A stretch of DNA of 47,790 nt from Clostridiales bacterium UBA1316. Its GTDB lineage: Bacteria; Bacillota; Clostridia; Oscillospirales; Oscillospiraceae. The stretch lies in the NCBI GenBank assembly GCA_002307055.1, contig DBTM01000006.1, positions 1-47,790 on the forward strand, given 5' to 3'. Below, in pieces: positions 8,154-15,930 of the stretch. Within the stretch, counting starts at the first letter, position 1. Each line of letters opens with the position of its first letter. The notes below the pieces were generated by a model that was given only the letters and a program-made list of their open reading frames with translations, was not told where the DNA came from and did not search any database. Made by a program: the position numbers and the translations under genes.

Positions 8154-8447
8154 TTAATGCTTTGGGTTCTTCATTACTTTAATAACAGCTTTCGTTGCCT
8201 CTACTGTTATATCGGCTTGATTGGTTACTTTGGTCGTCGTTATCTCCGTCAGCATCTCGCCTTTTCGCGTCGTGACGTATTTTGGACGCAGTTGATTGAG
8301 CGCAAGTGCGCAGGCGTTGGCAAAGCAGGTTTCGCAATCGCACGCGCCAAGATCCTTCATCGTTTTGGCAACACACTGTTTTACAAATTCTTCATTAACG
8401 TTGATCGGCTCAAGCTTCTCTTTTGAGACGGATTCTTTACTGTCCAT
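8154..8447 (-). CDS. ComFB-like late competence family protein
   Basis: This is a 97-residue soluble protein. The core matches the ComFB family: NEEFVKQCVAKTMKDLGACDCETC, then ALALNQLRPKYVTTRKGE. The CDCETC...C cluster is the zinc-binding cysteine set seen in the family. The Bacillus namesake is encoded in the comF competence operon; cyanobacterial relatives bind cyclic dinucleotides. No competence genes are nearby, so a DNA-uptake role should not be assumed. The ATG at 8447 follows AGGGGG with 8-nt spacing; the longer frame to 8492 lacks a ribosome site. It has its own promoter and terminator and is a single-gene unit. Confidence 0.8.
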   Translation of the reverse strand: MDSKESVSKEKLEPINVNEEFVKQCVAKTMKDLGACDCETCFANACALALNQLRPKYVTTRKGEMLTEITTTKVTNQADITVEATKAVIKVMKNPKH

Positions 8448-8490
8448 TGATATGCCCCCTGTTCGTTTATTAAAGCAGCAATTCTGTATC

Positions 8491-8519
8491 ATTATATATA
8501 AAGATTCGCATCGCGTAAA
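8491..8519 (-). promoter_or_regulatory. Promoter of the ComFB-like gene
   Basis: On the minus strand TTTACG and a perfect TATAAT are 17 bp apart, about 45 bp upstream of the start codon. Confidence 0.55.
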
Positions 8520-8683
8520 GCGGTATGTAAATTTTGTTTATATTATTATCGCATTTTTTAAAGGCTTGCACAACAAAATAGTAAAATTACTGAAAGATAA
8601 GGTATAAACAGCGGATCAAGCTGCAGGTTACCGCCAATTTATTACCTGTTGACGCCTAAAGCAAACCGCTTGGAGTAAAGTTG

Positions 8684-8711
8684 TTGCACATGATATGAGA
8701 ATCGCTATAAT
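8684..8711 (+). promoter_or_regulatory. Promoter of the LytTR-LiaF-MFS operon
   Basis: TTGCAC and a perfect TATAAT are spaced 16 bp apart, with the GTG start of the LytTR gene 23 bp after the -10. Confidence 0.55.
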
Positions 8712-8733
8712 GCAGACATGAGGAGGTGATTCG

Positions 8734-9189
8734 GTGAAAATACGTATTGAGGTCGTCAATGACCTGGCTGAGGACGAAGTGACAATCCGCTGCGGCCGCG
8801 TGGATGACACCATCCAAAAAATCCATCAGTATATCGTTGAGCAGACCCAATCCGGCAAAAAAATCACCTTTTACAAAGAGAATCAGGAGTTCTATTTCCC
8901 GCTGGAGGATGTTCTGTTTTTTGAGACGGAGGGTGAGCACATCTTTGCGCACACAGCAAATGACGCTTACCGTATTACATACCGCCTCTATGAGCTTGAG
9001 GAGCTGCTCCCGAAAGACTTTGCGCGCGCGTCCAAATCGGCAATCGTCAACATTCGCCGTATCTATTCGATCACCCGCAACCTCACAGCCTCGAGTCCCG
9101 TTAAATTTGTCGGCAGCCATAAGCAGGTCTATGTATCGCGCTATTATTACAATGACCTAAGGCTGCGGCTCAATCCCGGCAGCCGATAG
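8734..9189 (+). CDS. LytTR-type DNA-binding transcriptional regulator
   Basis: This 151-residue protein consists of a short N-terminal segment and a C-terminal LytTR domain (about 50-147): ITFYKENQEFYFPLEDVLFFETEGEHIFAHT, YRLYELEELLPKDFARASKSAIVNIRRI and HKQVYVSRYYY. It has no receiver domain, so it is a one-component LytTR regulator. The GTG start is set by AGGAGG seven bases upstream. The gene heads a plus-strand run with a LiaF-like membrane protein and an MFS exporter. That arrangement in Firmicutes usually means a cell-envelope stress or autoregulated membrane module, which is inference here. Confidence 0.88.
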   Translation: MKIRIEVVNDLAEDEVTIRCGRVDDTIQKIHQYIVEQTQSGKKITFYKENQEFYFPLEDVLFFETEGEHIFAHTANDAYRITYRLYELEELLPKDFARASKSAIVNIRRIYSITRNLTASSPVKFVGSHKQVYVSRYYYNDLRLRLNPGSR

Positions 9190-9246
9190 CTTCCGGGAGA
9201 AAAGAAATACTCCTGTCTGAATTTTTAAAATATGAAGGGAAGCATT

Positions 9247-9948
9247 ATGAAACACAACAATTGGTTTTGGGGCATATTCTTTGTGCTGGCCGCTGTTTTT
9301 GTCATCGCCAGTCAGGTAACCTCATTTACGCATTTCGGATTTGTATCCATTTTAATAACCGTCGCACTGGCGGCGATGTTCGTTCAAAGCCTCGTCAAGC
9401 TGAACTATTTCGGCGTATTCCTATCGGTCGCACTGGCCTACTGGATTTTCCAAATACCCCTGCATCTTTATATTATCTCGCCCTGGCTCTTAATCCTCGC
9501 TGCCGTCCTTTTGAGCAGCGGCTTTCAAATGATTTTTCACAAAAATTCCGAGTACAAATACGCCAAACGCCACGGCAAAGAAGAATATCGCACGATTGAG
9601 GATATCGACGACAACAACCCGTATGCCAAGGTTTCCTTCGGCTCGTCCAGTAAATACCTGCATGCGGACAGCCTGAAATCCGGTCAGTTTTACTGCAGCT
9701 TCGGTGCGCTTGAACTCTATTTTGACCAGGTGGTGCTTGACCCGAACGGTACGGAGGTTTACCTGGACTGCAGCTTCGGTTCCATCGAGCTGTTCATCCC
9801 AAAAACCTGGCGCGTTGTCGACAAGCTGCACTCCAGCGTCGGCTCCGTAAAGGACGAATCGCGGCGCGGAACCCCCGGCGCGGACGCGCCTGTGCTCACC
9901 CTCATCGGCAACATATCGTTCGGCAGCGTCGAAATCGTCTACGTGTAA
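9247..9948 (+). CDS. LiaF-like membrane protein (cell-wall-active antibiotic response family)
   Basis: This 233-residue protein has about four N-terminal membrane segments (to about residue 100), a charged linker, and a C-terminal LiaF-type domain with repeated SFGS elements (KVSFGSSSKYL, YCSFGALELYF, DCSFGSIELFIP, ISFGSVEIVYV) typical of the bactofilin-like beta fold of that family. LiaF proteins repress envelope-stress signalling in Bacillus. There is no LiaRS here, so the neighbouring LytTR protein may be the partner. The ATG at 9247 is preferred over the one at 9232 because GAAGGGA lies just before it. Confidence 0.8.
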   Translation: MKHNNWFWGIFFVLAAVFVIASQVTSFTHFGFVSILITVALAAMFVQSLVKLNYFGVFLSVALAYWIFQIPLHLYIISPWLLILAAVLLSSGFQMIFHKNSEYKYAKRHGKEEYRTIEDIDDNNPYAKVSFGSSSKYLHADSLKSGQFYCSFGALELYFDQVVLDPNGTEVYLDCSFGSIELFIPKTWRVVDKLHSSVGSVKDESRRGTPGADAPVLTLIGNISFGSVEIVYV

Positions 9949-9955
9949 AACCCGA

Positions 9956-11185
9956 ATGATGAATAAAGAAACATTTTGGACACCAAGCTTTCTCATTTTA
10001 TGGCAGAGTCAGCTTATATCAACCATCGGCGATGCTGTTTACAGCATTGCGCTGGGTTTTTGGGTGCTTTCCGCTACCGGGTCGACAGCGCTGATGGGCG
10101 CGCTGATGGCGGCTTCAACACTGCCGGGTGTTTTTGTATCGCCGTTCGCCGGTGTGATTATTGACCGTTCAAATAAAAAATTACTGATGATATGTATGGA
10201 TTTCATCCGAGGGCTCTTTGTCGTTTTACTGGCTGTTACGGCATATAAAGGACTCATACAGGTATGGATGGTCTTTGCCGCCGGTGTGCTGCTCAGCGTA
10301 TGCGGTGCCTTTTTCAGCCCCGGTGTTTCGTCAGCGATACCGGATCTTGTTCCGAAATCGAAGGTATCGAACGCAAACTCGGCTTTTTCAATTGTGACGA
10401 CTGCCTCAAACCTGATCGGCAGCGCGGCAGGCGGGTTTTTGTATCAAACCTTGGGCGCACCGCTTTTGTTTTTAGTCAACGGCTTGTCCTTCCTGTTCTC
10501 TGGGTCATCGCTGCCCTTTGTTAAAATTCCGAGTGCCAAGCGTATCGAGAAAACGCACTTTTTCCAAGACATGGCCGACGGCTTCCGGTTCATGTGGCGC
10601 CAAACGGGGCTGCGGTTCATCCTCCTTGTCGCCGCGTTGATCAACTTCTTCTCGTTTATCGCTATTACACTGTTTATTCCCTTTTGTCAATATAACCCGG
10701 CTCTGGGTTCTGGCAAGTACGGCGTATTAATGGCCAGCTTTATGGGTGGCTCCGTCCTCGGTTACATGGCGCTGTCGATCATCAATGTGCAGCCGAAAAG
10801 CAAGATGAAGCTTTTCATTATTGCCAGCCTCTTCAGCAACGTGCTTTTGATTACAGTTGTCAATCAGCCGTATTTCAGCCTGATGGTCATTATGCTGGCT
10901 TTGGCAGGAATGACGAATGCTGCCGTCAACGTTCTGCTGGTTTCAACCGTCCAATCGACAACACCGCAGGAAATGCGGGGCAAGGTAATGTCCTTTATGA
11001 ACGCGACAACAAGCGGTCTGACGCCTTTCGCTATGGCTCTGGGCGGCGTGCTCGGCGGCATCCTGCCAATCCCGTTTGTCATCACCGCAGCATTTTTTGT
11101 CAGCTTCCTGGTTACAATCCCGGCTTATTTGTCAAAATCCTTCAAAGTGTTCATCACGGCGGACAGCGTCGAAATGATTGTTTAA
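9956..11185 (+). CDS. MFS transporter, MefA/EntS-like exporter
   Basis: This 409-residue transporter has 12 predicted membrane segments and belongs to the MFS_3-type family of macrolide and siderophore exporters: FLILWQSQLISTIGDAVYSIALGFWVL at the N-terminus and the loop FAGVIIDRSNKKLL. Substrate cannot be assigned. It starts 7 bp after the LiaF-like stop with only a weak ribosome site, so translation is probably coupled to the upstream gene. Its place behind a LytTR regulator and envelope-stress protein fits export of a toxic compound. Confidence 0.88.
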   Translation: MMNKETFWTPSFLILWQSQLISTIGDAVYSIALGFWVLSATGSTALMGALMAASTLPGVFVSPFAGVIIDRSNKKLLMICMDFIRGLFVVLLAVTAYKGLIQVWMVFAAGVLLSVCGAFFSPGVSSAIPDLVPKSKVSNANSAFSIVTTASNLIGSAAGGFLYQTLGAPLLFLVNGLSFLFSGSSLPFVKIPSAKRIEKTHFFQDMADGFRFMWRQTGLRFILLVAALINFFSFIAITLFIPFCQYNPALGSGKYGVLMASFMGGSVLGYMALSIINVQPKSKMKLFIIASLFSNVLLITVVNQPYFSLMVIMLALAGMTNAAVNVLLVSTVQSTTPQEMRGKVMSFMNATTSGLTPFAMALGGVLGGILPIPFVITAAFFVSFLVTIPAYLSKSFKVFITADSVEMIV

Positions 11186-11206
11186 TTATGGCATCCGGTG
11201 TATAAT
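11178..11206 (+). promoter_or_regulatory. Promoter of the DUF5808 gene
   Basis: TTGTTT and TATAAT are spaced by exactly 17 bp. The -35 overlaps the last codons of the MFS gene, so the following small gene can be transcribed separately. Confidence 0.55.
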
Positions 11207-11254
11207 GCAAAATACAGTCAGGCACAATTTTGATAAATATTAAGGGATGACACC

Positions 11255-11461
11255 ATGGCTAAACATCAGTACACCAAAGAAGAAATCGCCGAGTGGCGTA
11301 AAGTACACGGCAGTTTCGCATATTTCAATACGGATGATTCGAGCTTTCTCGTTCCGAAGCCCTACGGGTTCGGGCGAACCTTCAACTGGGCGCATCCGCT
11401 GGCTTGGGTGCTGGGCGCCGCGATTGTCGCGCTGCTCATCTACTCGCTGTTTTTCAATTAG
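11255..11461 (+). CDS. Small DUF5808-type membrane protein
   Basis: This 68-residue protein has a soluble N-terminal half containing the DUF5808-like signature (YFNTDDSSFLVPKPYGFGRTFNWAHP) and one C-terminal membrane helix (LAWVLGAAIVALLIYSLFF). DUF5808 is often found fused to DUF1648 proteins or as small stand-alone units; its function is unknown. The start has AAGGGATG eight bases upstream and its own promoter. Confidence 0.75.
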   Translation: MAKHQYTKEEIAEWRKVHGSFAYFNTDDSSFLVPKPYGFGRTFNWAHPLAWVLGAAIVALLIYSLFFN

Positions 11462-11805
11462 GACTGAGTGCCGGTAAGGTGCATTTATATGCGCAAAAAA
11501 CATTCAAATATCGTCAATTTTCTATTGTAAATTGCTGTATTTAATGATTTTTTGCGCTTATTTGCGCTCTTTTTTTAGTATTATTTGTTACAAACTTATT
11601 AATATTATTAATATTTTGTTAATTTTTTGCCGTTTTAAAAGCGCTGTCCGTTGCAATTACAAGGTTTTCGGTTTTTTACCGTTGAGAAAATACACCTATA
11701 TATATTTATTTTTTCGGTTTATTTTGGATATTTATTCGTTTCTTTAATATTTACCCATTTTTATTCTTATTGTCTATCCCAATTATATCATGAATTCGGA
11801 TGAAA
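11462..11805. other. AT-rich intergenic region without genes
   Basis: This stretch is strikingly AT-rich, with runs such as TTATTAATATTATTAATATTTTG. An open frame of 71 codons (11532-11747) is just phenylalanine/isoleucine/tyrosine-rich translation of AT-rich DNA without a ribosome site. I see no gene, RNA or clear terminator. Confidence 0.5.
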
Positions 11806-12480
11806 GTTAATAGTCTGTCCACCCTGCTGACTATACTATACGGACAAATGGACGCACGAATAAACAGGACAATTCATGTTTGGCACGTTATGATATCATT
11901 ACCATCAGTGACTATATCCGCAACAGGCGATTGTCGCTGGCCGGGCAGGAGCTGGCAGAGTCAAGGGCATAGGCAAAGGGCATCCGGTGCTCATGTTTGG
12001 CATTATCGGTGCGCCGACGTGTTCGATCATATGCGGCTATGACGAAAACGGTGATATACGCATCGGCCGCTGGCGCTTATATTTATCGGGAAGAAGCAGA
12101 ATAGACCATCAAATGCCGAGAGTATACGGCGCTCAATTTTGACTACGCACCGCGCCTGTCTGCGCACGCTCATCGAGCGTATGCATATAATTCTTTACTT
12201 CATGGCCAGAGCCGCTGAAGTATGCCCGGACATGAAGGAGCTGACGGCTGCGCTGCGGAAAACCTATAGGAAAGTATTTTCGGCATCGAGAAGCCTTGAG
12301 GGCTATATGCGCGGTGTTTTCTGGGACTCAGGGTATAAGACGCTACAAGACGGCAGCTTTAGAATAAAATTAGCCGAGCAGTTCGGCGAAATAAAGAAGC
12401 AGTTCGGCGAGGCGGCCCGCCTGGTCGAGGAAAGCAAAGCGCAGGCTTCAGCCCATGAGGATACAATATTGCGCGAGTAA
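11806..12480 (+). pseudogene. Decayed AraC-type regulator with C39-like effector domain
   Basis: Three coding scraps in order suggest one ancestral gene. Bases 11887-11973 encode ITISDYIRNRRLSLAGQEL, the HTH core of a Clostridia AraC group. Bases about 11970-12141, in another frame, encode GHPVLMFGIIGAPTCSIICGYDENGDIRIG, resembling the C39-peptidase-like effector domain found fused to such regulators. Bases 12139-12480 encode 113 residues that may be the degraded C-terminal part. The second HTH helix and much of the middle are missing. Identification comes from remembered family motifs, so it is moderately sure for the first two pieces and weak for the third. Confidence 0.5.
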
Positions 12481-12501
12481 AAGCCGCATTTACTGAAGAA
12501 A

Positions 12502-12530
12502 ATAAAGCAGGAGAACCGTCCCCTTGCTTT
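12502..12530 (+). repeat. REP-like repeat, left copy
   Basis: This 29-bp sequence recurs exactly at 13313-13341 in the same orientation. It is an imperfect hairpin, AAAGCA...TGCTTT at the ends with CCGTCCCC in the core. It resembles GGGGACGGTTCTCC-type REP elements common in Clostridia and flanks a RAYT transposase. Confidence 0.8.
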
Positions 12531-12572
12531 TTATATGCCGGTATGGTAAACTACTGGGCGAGGTGTTGATTT

Positions 12573-13316
12573 ATGCCAAGAACTGCGAGGAGAAAAAGCG
12601 CGACAGGGATTTATCATATCATTTTAAGGGGAATCAACAGGCAGACAATATTCTCGGACGATGAGGATAACGAGAAATTTTTGCAGAAGCTGACAGCCTG
12701 CAAAAAAACAAGCGGTTTTAAATTGCTGGGTTATTGCCTGATGGGGAATCATGTCCACTTATTGATTCAGGAAGAAAAAGAAGGGCTGGAACTGATTTTC
12801 AGACGCATCGGGGCTTCTTATGTCTATTGGTACAATTGGAAATACAGGAGAAGCGGGCATCTGTTTCAGGATCGGTTTAAAAGTGAACCGGTAGAAAATG
12901 ATGAATACCTGCTGACAGTTCTGCGTTATATCCACAGGAACCCCTTGCAAGCGGGCTTATGCCAGAAACCGGAAGATTACAAATGGAGCAGCTATAACGA
13001 CTATATGAAGCAGCACGGCATAACGGATGTTGACTTCATATTGAATATACTGGGCAAAGATGAACTAATCAGATACACGAATCAGGCAAATGAAGATGCT
13101 TTGCTTGATGTTGAAGAGCATACAAAAAGATTATCTGATTCGGAGCTTTCAGAGATAATCAGCGATAAATTCAAAATTCAGCCAATGCTGATTCAAAACG
13201 AAGCGCGAGATAAAAAGGCGCAATTGTTAAAGGAAATATTGAATCTGGAAGGCATATCAACCAGACAACTTGCCCGAATTACAGGCATTTCAGTTAATAC
13301 GATTTGGAGCTTATAA
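12573..13316 (+). mobile_element. REP-associated tyrosine transposase (RAYT, Y1/HUH family)
   Basis: This 247-residue single-domain Y1 transposase nicks single-stranded DNA and is thought to mobilise REP sequences. It shows MPRTARRKSATGIYHIILRGINRQTIF, the metal-binding HUH-type motif in GNHVHLLI (about residues 64-71), and the catalytic tyrosine in LRYIHRNPLQAGL (about 125). A C-terminal helix-turn-helix (GISTRQLARITGISVNTIWSL) follows. The gene appears intact. It sits between identical 29-bp REP-like repeats, the right one beginning inside the stop codon, so gene and repeats form one REPtron-like unit. Confidence 0.9.
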
Positions 13317-13341
13317 AGCAGGAGAACCGTCCCCTTGCTTT
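13313..13341 (+). repeat. REP-like repeat, right copy
   Basis: An exact copy of the 29 bp at 12502-12530 in direct orientation, overlapping the transposase stop codon. Confidence 0.8.
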
Positions 13342-13345
13342 CTTC

Positions 13346-13375
13346 TTGACGGAGGCGCGTGCTGTATGCTACAAT
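13346..13375 (+). promoter_or_regulatory. Promoter of the corrinoid uptake operon
   Basis: TTGACG and TACAAT are 18 bp apart, immediately upstream of the cobalamin riboswitch; the transcript would begin near 13382. Confidence 0.6.
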
Positions 13376-13404
13376 GGCACAAAATGAATAGCTTGTGTTT
13401 ATGC

Positions 13405-13586
13405 GCGTAATGTGCTGGCTAATTTTAAAATTTGCCAAGGGAACACGGATGAGAATTCCGGACTATCCCAGTAACCGTGAAGCTGACGAACGGGCAAGAT
13501 GTCACTGCCAAACGGAACAGTAAGATGTTCTGCGGCGGGAAGACGCTCTAGTAGGATGAAGCTAAGTCGGGAGACCTGTTTACACA
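13405..13586 (+). promoter_or_regulatory. Cobalamin riboswitch
   Basis: The leader contains the conserved cobalamin-aptamer segments in the proper order: CCAAGGGAA, AGAATTCCGG, AAGCTGACGAACGGGC, GATGTCACTGCC, GGGAAGACG, AGGATGAAGC and the B12 box AAGTCGGGAGACCTG at 13564-13578. It binds adenosylcobalamin or a related corrinoid and normally turns downstream genes off. The genes that follow are a BtuFCD uptake system and CbiZ, which fits exactly. Confidence 0.9.
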
Positions 13587-13622
13587 ATAACACCCTGGGT
13601 TTGGGATGATTTTTTTGATTTG

Positions 13623-13682
13623 CATAGTATTATTACTATGTTTTTTGAGTTGCTCCTCAGACTATGGGGAGCAGCTTTTTTG
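13623..13682 (+). terminator. Two tandem terminator hairpins of the riboswitch platform
   Basis: First hairpin: CATAGTA (13623-13629) pairs with TACTATG (13634-13640) and is followed by six T. Second hairpin: TGCTCC (13651-13656) pairs with GGAGCA (13668-13673) and is followed by a T-run to 13681. Both lie between the B12 box and btuF and probably act in series as the OFF state. Confidence 0.7.
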
Positions 13683-13731
13683 TGCTCCTTAGCTATTCAT
13701 TTTTAAGTACATATCGTAAGGAGATTCAAAA

Positions 13732-14673
13732 ATGAAAAAATTCACCGCGTTCATTCTCGCACTGGTTCTCATTGTTTCCGTCACAGCCTGCGCCGCGAAA
13801 ACACCCGCTCCAGCCGCCTCCGCGTCAGCATCCCCTTCCCCGTCAGATACCTCAATCACAGTAACAGACATGACCGGCAGAGTCGTAAAGCTCGATAAGC
13901 CGGCATCAAAAATCGTGGCAATCACAGCCTCAGACTGCGAGATTGTCTACGCGTTAGGGGCTGGAAGCACAATCGTCGGACGGGGCGAATACTGCGATTA
14001 TCCCGCCGAGGTTTCGTCCGTGCCGTCTGTACAGTCGGGCGCCGACACAAATATCGAGCAGATCATTGCGCTCAAACCGGATGTCGTCCTGATGAGTACG
14101 ATGGACCAGACTAAAGAACAGGTCGCCTCACTGGAGAGCTCGGGTATCAAGGTTATTGAGAGCGACGCCCAGAATATCGCGGGCGTCTATACGGCTATTG
14201 AAATGATCGGCTCCGTCACGGGTAAAAGCAGCGAGGCTAAAACCATTATCGACGGTATGAAGAAAACCTTTGACGAAATCAAAGCACAAGTCAAGGCGGA
14301 CGGCACCAAGACAATTTATTTTGAAGTTTCTCCGCTGGCGTACGGCCTTTACGCCGCGGGCAGCGGTACCTTCATGGACGAAATCGCAACGATGCTTGGA
14401 TTAAAAAACATTTTTGCAGACATGCCCGGCTGGCCCCAGGTCAGTGAAGAGCAGGTTATTCAGCGCAATCCCGACTATATCGTCACTACCTCCATGTCCA
14501 ACCCGGGCGCGCAAAGCCCTGTGGATGAGGTCATGAGCCGGAAGGGTTGGGGCGACATCACCGCCATTAAGAATAAAATGGTGAATAACGCCGATTCCAA
14601 CGCTCTGACACGTCCCGGCCCGCGCCTTGCCGAGGCGGCGAAGCAATTATACAGCTTCATTTACGGCGGCTGA
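13732..14673 (+). CDS. btuF: Corrinoid ABC transporter substrate-binding lipoprotein (BtuF-like)
   Basis: This 313-residue lipoprotein has a signal peptide ending in the lipobox VTAC (Cys20), then an Ala/Ser/Pro linker, then a type III periplasmic-binding fold (about 41-312): VTDMTGRVVKLDKPASKIVAI, IVGRGEYCDYPAEV and IEQIIALKPDVVLMS. It would capture corrinoids outside the membrane and deliver them to BtuC. The family also includes haem and siderophore binders; the cobalamin riboswitch and CbiZ downstream decide for a corrinoid. The start follows AAGGAG at 8-nt spacing. Confidence 0.9.
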   Translation: MKKFTAFILALVLIVSVTACAAKTPAPAASASASPSPSDTSITVTDMTGRVVKLDKPASKIVAITASDCEIVYALGAGSTIVGRGEYCDYPAEVSSVPSVQSGADTNIEQIIALKPDVVLMSTMDQTKEQVASLESSGIKVIESDAQNIAGVYTAIEMIGSVTGKSSEAKTIIDGMKKTFDEIKAQVKADGTKTIYFEVSPLAYGLYAAGSGTFMDEIATMLGLKNIFADMPGWPQVSEEQVIQRNPDYIVTTSMSNPGAQSPVDEVMSRKGWGDITAIKNKMVNNADSNALTRPGPRLAEAAKQLYSFIYGG

Positions 14674-14704
14674 TCCCCACCGTTTGACCGATTTTTGACA
14701 TGTG

Positions 14705-14735
14705 TTTAAGGGGACGCTGCGACCGTCCCCTTAAA
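14705..14735 (+). repeat. GGGGAC/GTCCCC palindrome between btuF and btuC
   Basis: A perfect 12-bp inverted repeat, TTTAAGGGGACG (14705-14716) with CGTCCCCTTAAA (14724-14735). It shares the 11-base core ACCGTCCCCTT with the REP-like repeats around the RAYT gene, so it may be a diverged member. It could also moderate read-through from btuF to btuC; there is no proper T-run. Confidence 0.55.
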
Positions 14736-14764
14736 GCCTTTATTCTTTCTGTAAATCTAGTAAA

Positions 14765-15823
14765 GTGTTGGCCAATAAATATATGAAAATTAAAACACAG
14801 GCGGAGGGCTTTCGCCCTATTGAATATCTGGTATTTGCGGCGGTGATGCTGGCGACAATGGTCTTATGCGTCACGGTCGGCAGCGCGAGCATACCCGTCA
14901 AGGATACAGTGACGGCGATTTGGAATACGATTTTCGGGCTGCCGATACCGGAGGGTATTTCGCAGTCTGTCATCGTTTTCGTGCGGCTGCCCCGCGTTTT
15001 AAGTGTCGCCATTGTCGGCGCCGCCTTATCAATCTGCGGCGGAGCCATACAGGGACTGCTCCGAAATCCGCTGGCGGATGCCTCCAATATGGGTGTTTCT
15101 TCTGGCGCCGCGGTGGGTGCGGCATTGTCTATGGCCTTCGGATTGACGATTCCCGGGCTTGCCACTCTCGGGACGATGGTAACGGCTATGCTTTTCGCTT
15201 TCATATCGCTCGTTCTCATCCTGACGCTTTCGTATAAAATCGACTTTTCCTTATCAACGAACACGATTATACTCATCGGTATGATTTTTACCATGTTCGC
15301 CAGCTCAATCCTCACTCTTATCATCACGTTTGCGGGTGAAAAAACGCATAACATCATCTTCTGGCTCATGGGCTCACTGGCTTCGGCGAAATTCAAAGAA
15401 GTTTTGATATTGCTCGGAGCTCTTGTTATTTTCGGCAGCGTCATTTTACACTATTCACGTGAACTCAACGCTTTTGCCATCGGCGAGGACAACGCGCGCC
15501 ATATCGGCGTCAATGTCAAAAGATCAAAATATATCATCCTCATCGCAATATCGGCGCTCATCGGAATTTGTGTTTCAATCGGCGGACAAATCGGATTTGT
15601 CGGGCTTGTTATCCCGCATATGACGCGCATGATCGTCGGTCCGAACCACAAGCGCCTTCTCCCGGCATCCATTTTTTCGGGTGCTACCTTTTTGATGCTG
15701 GCTGATCTTCTGGCTCGGACACTGCTGAACCCTCGGGAGCTCCCCATCGGTGTCGTGACATCGTTTGTCGGCGCTTTTACGTTCGTGTTTATCTTCTACA
15801 GAACGAGAAAGGCAAAAGAATGA
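14765..15823 (+). CDS. btuC: Corrinoid ABC transporter permease (BtuC-like)
   Basis: This 352-residue FecCD-family permease has about ten membrane helices. The signatures are clear: VRLPRVLSVAIVGAALSICGGAIQGLLRNPLADASNMGVSSGAAVGA near the N-terminus, GGQIGFVGLVIPHMTRMIVGPNHK, and the C-terminal ELPIGVVTSFVGAFTFVFIFYR. It forms the membrane channel with BtuD. Neither the GTG at 14765 nor the ATG at 14783 has a strong ribosome site, so the start is uncertain by six codons. Confidence 0.92.
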   Translation: MLANKYMKIKTQAEGFRPIEYLVFAAVMLATMVLCVTVGSASIPVKDTVTAIWNTIFGLPIPEGISQSVIVFVRLPRVLSVAIVGAALSICGGAIQGLLRNPLADASNMGVSSGAAVGAALSMAFGLTIPGLATLGTMVTAMLFAFISLVLILTLSYKIDFSLSTNTIILIGMIFTMFASSILTLIITFAGEKTHNIIFWLMGSLASAKFKEVLILLGALVIFGSVILHYSRELNAFAIGEDNARHIGVNVKRSKYIILIAISALIGICVSIGGQIGFVGLVIPHMTRMIVGPNHKRLLPASIFSGATFLMLADLLARTLLNPRELPIGVVTSFVGAFTFVFIFYRTRKAKE

Positions 15824-15833
15824 AAGATAAATC

Positions 15834-15905
15834 TTTCATTCTGGGTTTTGTTCCTTTCCGGTCTGCCGGCCGGAAGCCCGGCTTTGCCGGACACGGAACA
15901 ATTCC
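15834..15905 (+). repeat. GC-rich hairpin cluster between btuC and btuD
   Basis: Between the two genes lie interlocking stems: TTCCGG with CCGGAA, a short CCGGC/GCCGG stem, and outer arms GTTCC/GGAAC. No T-run follows. It is an intergenic hairpin element rather than a terminator, perhaps an mRNA stability or REP-type element. Confidence 0.4.
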
Positions 15906-15930
15906 CCGAGACCCGTGAAAGGACATAAGA

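Noticed and set aside
11532..11747. 71-codon frame in the AT-rich gap
   Set aside because: Low-complexity composition from AT-rich DNA, no ribosome site.
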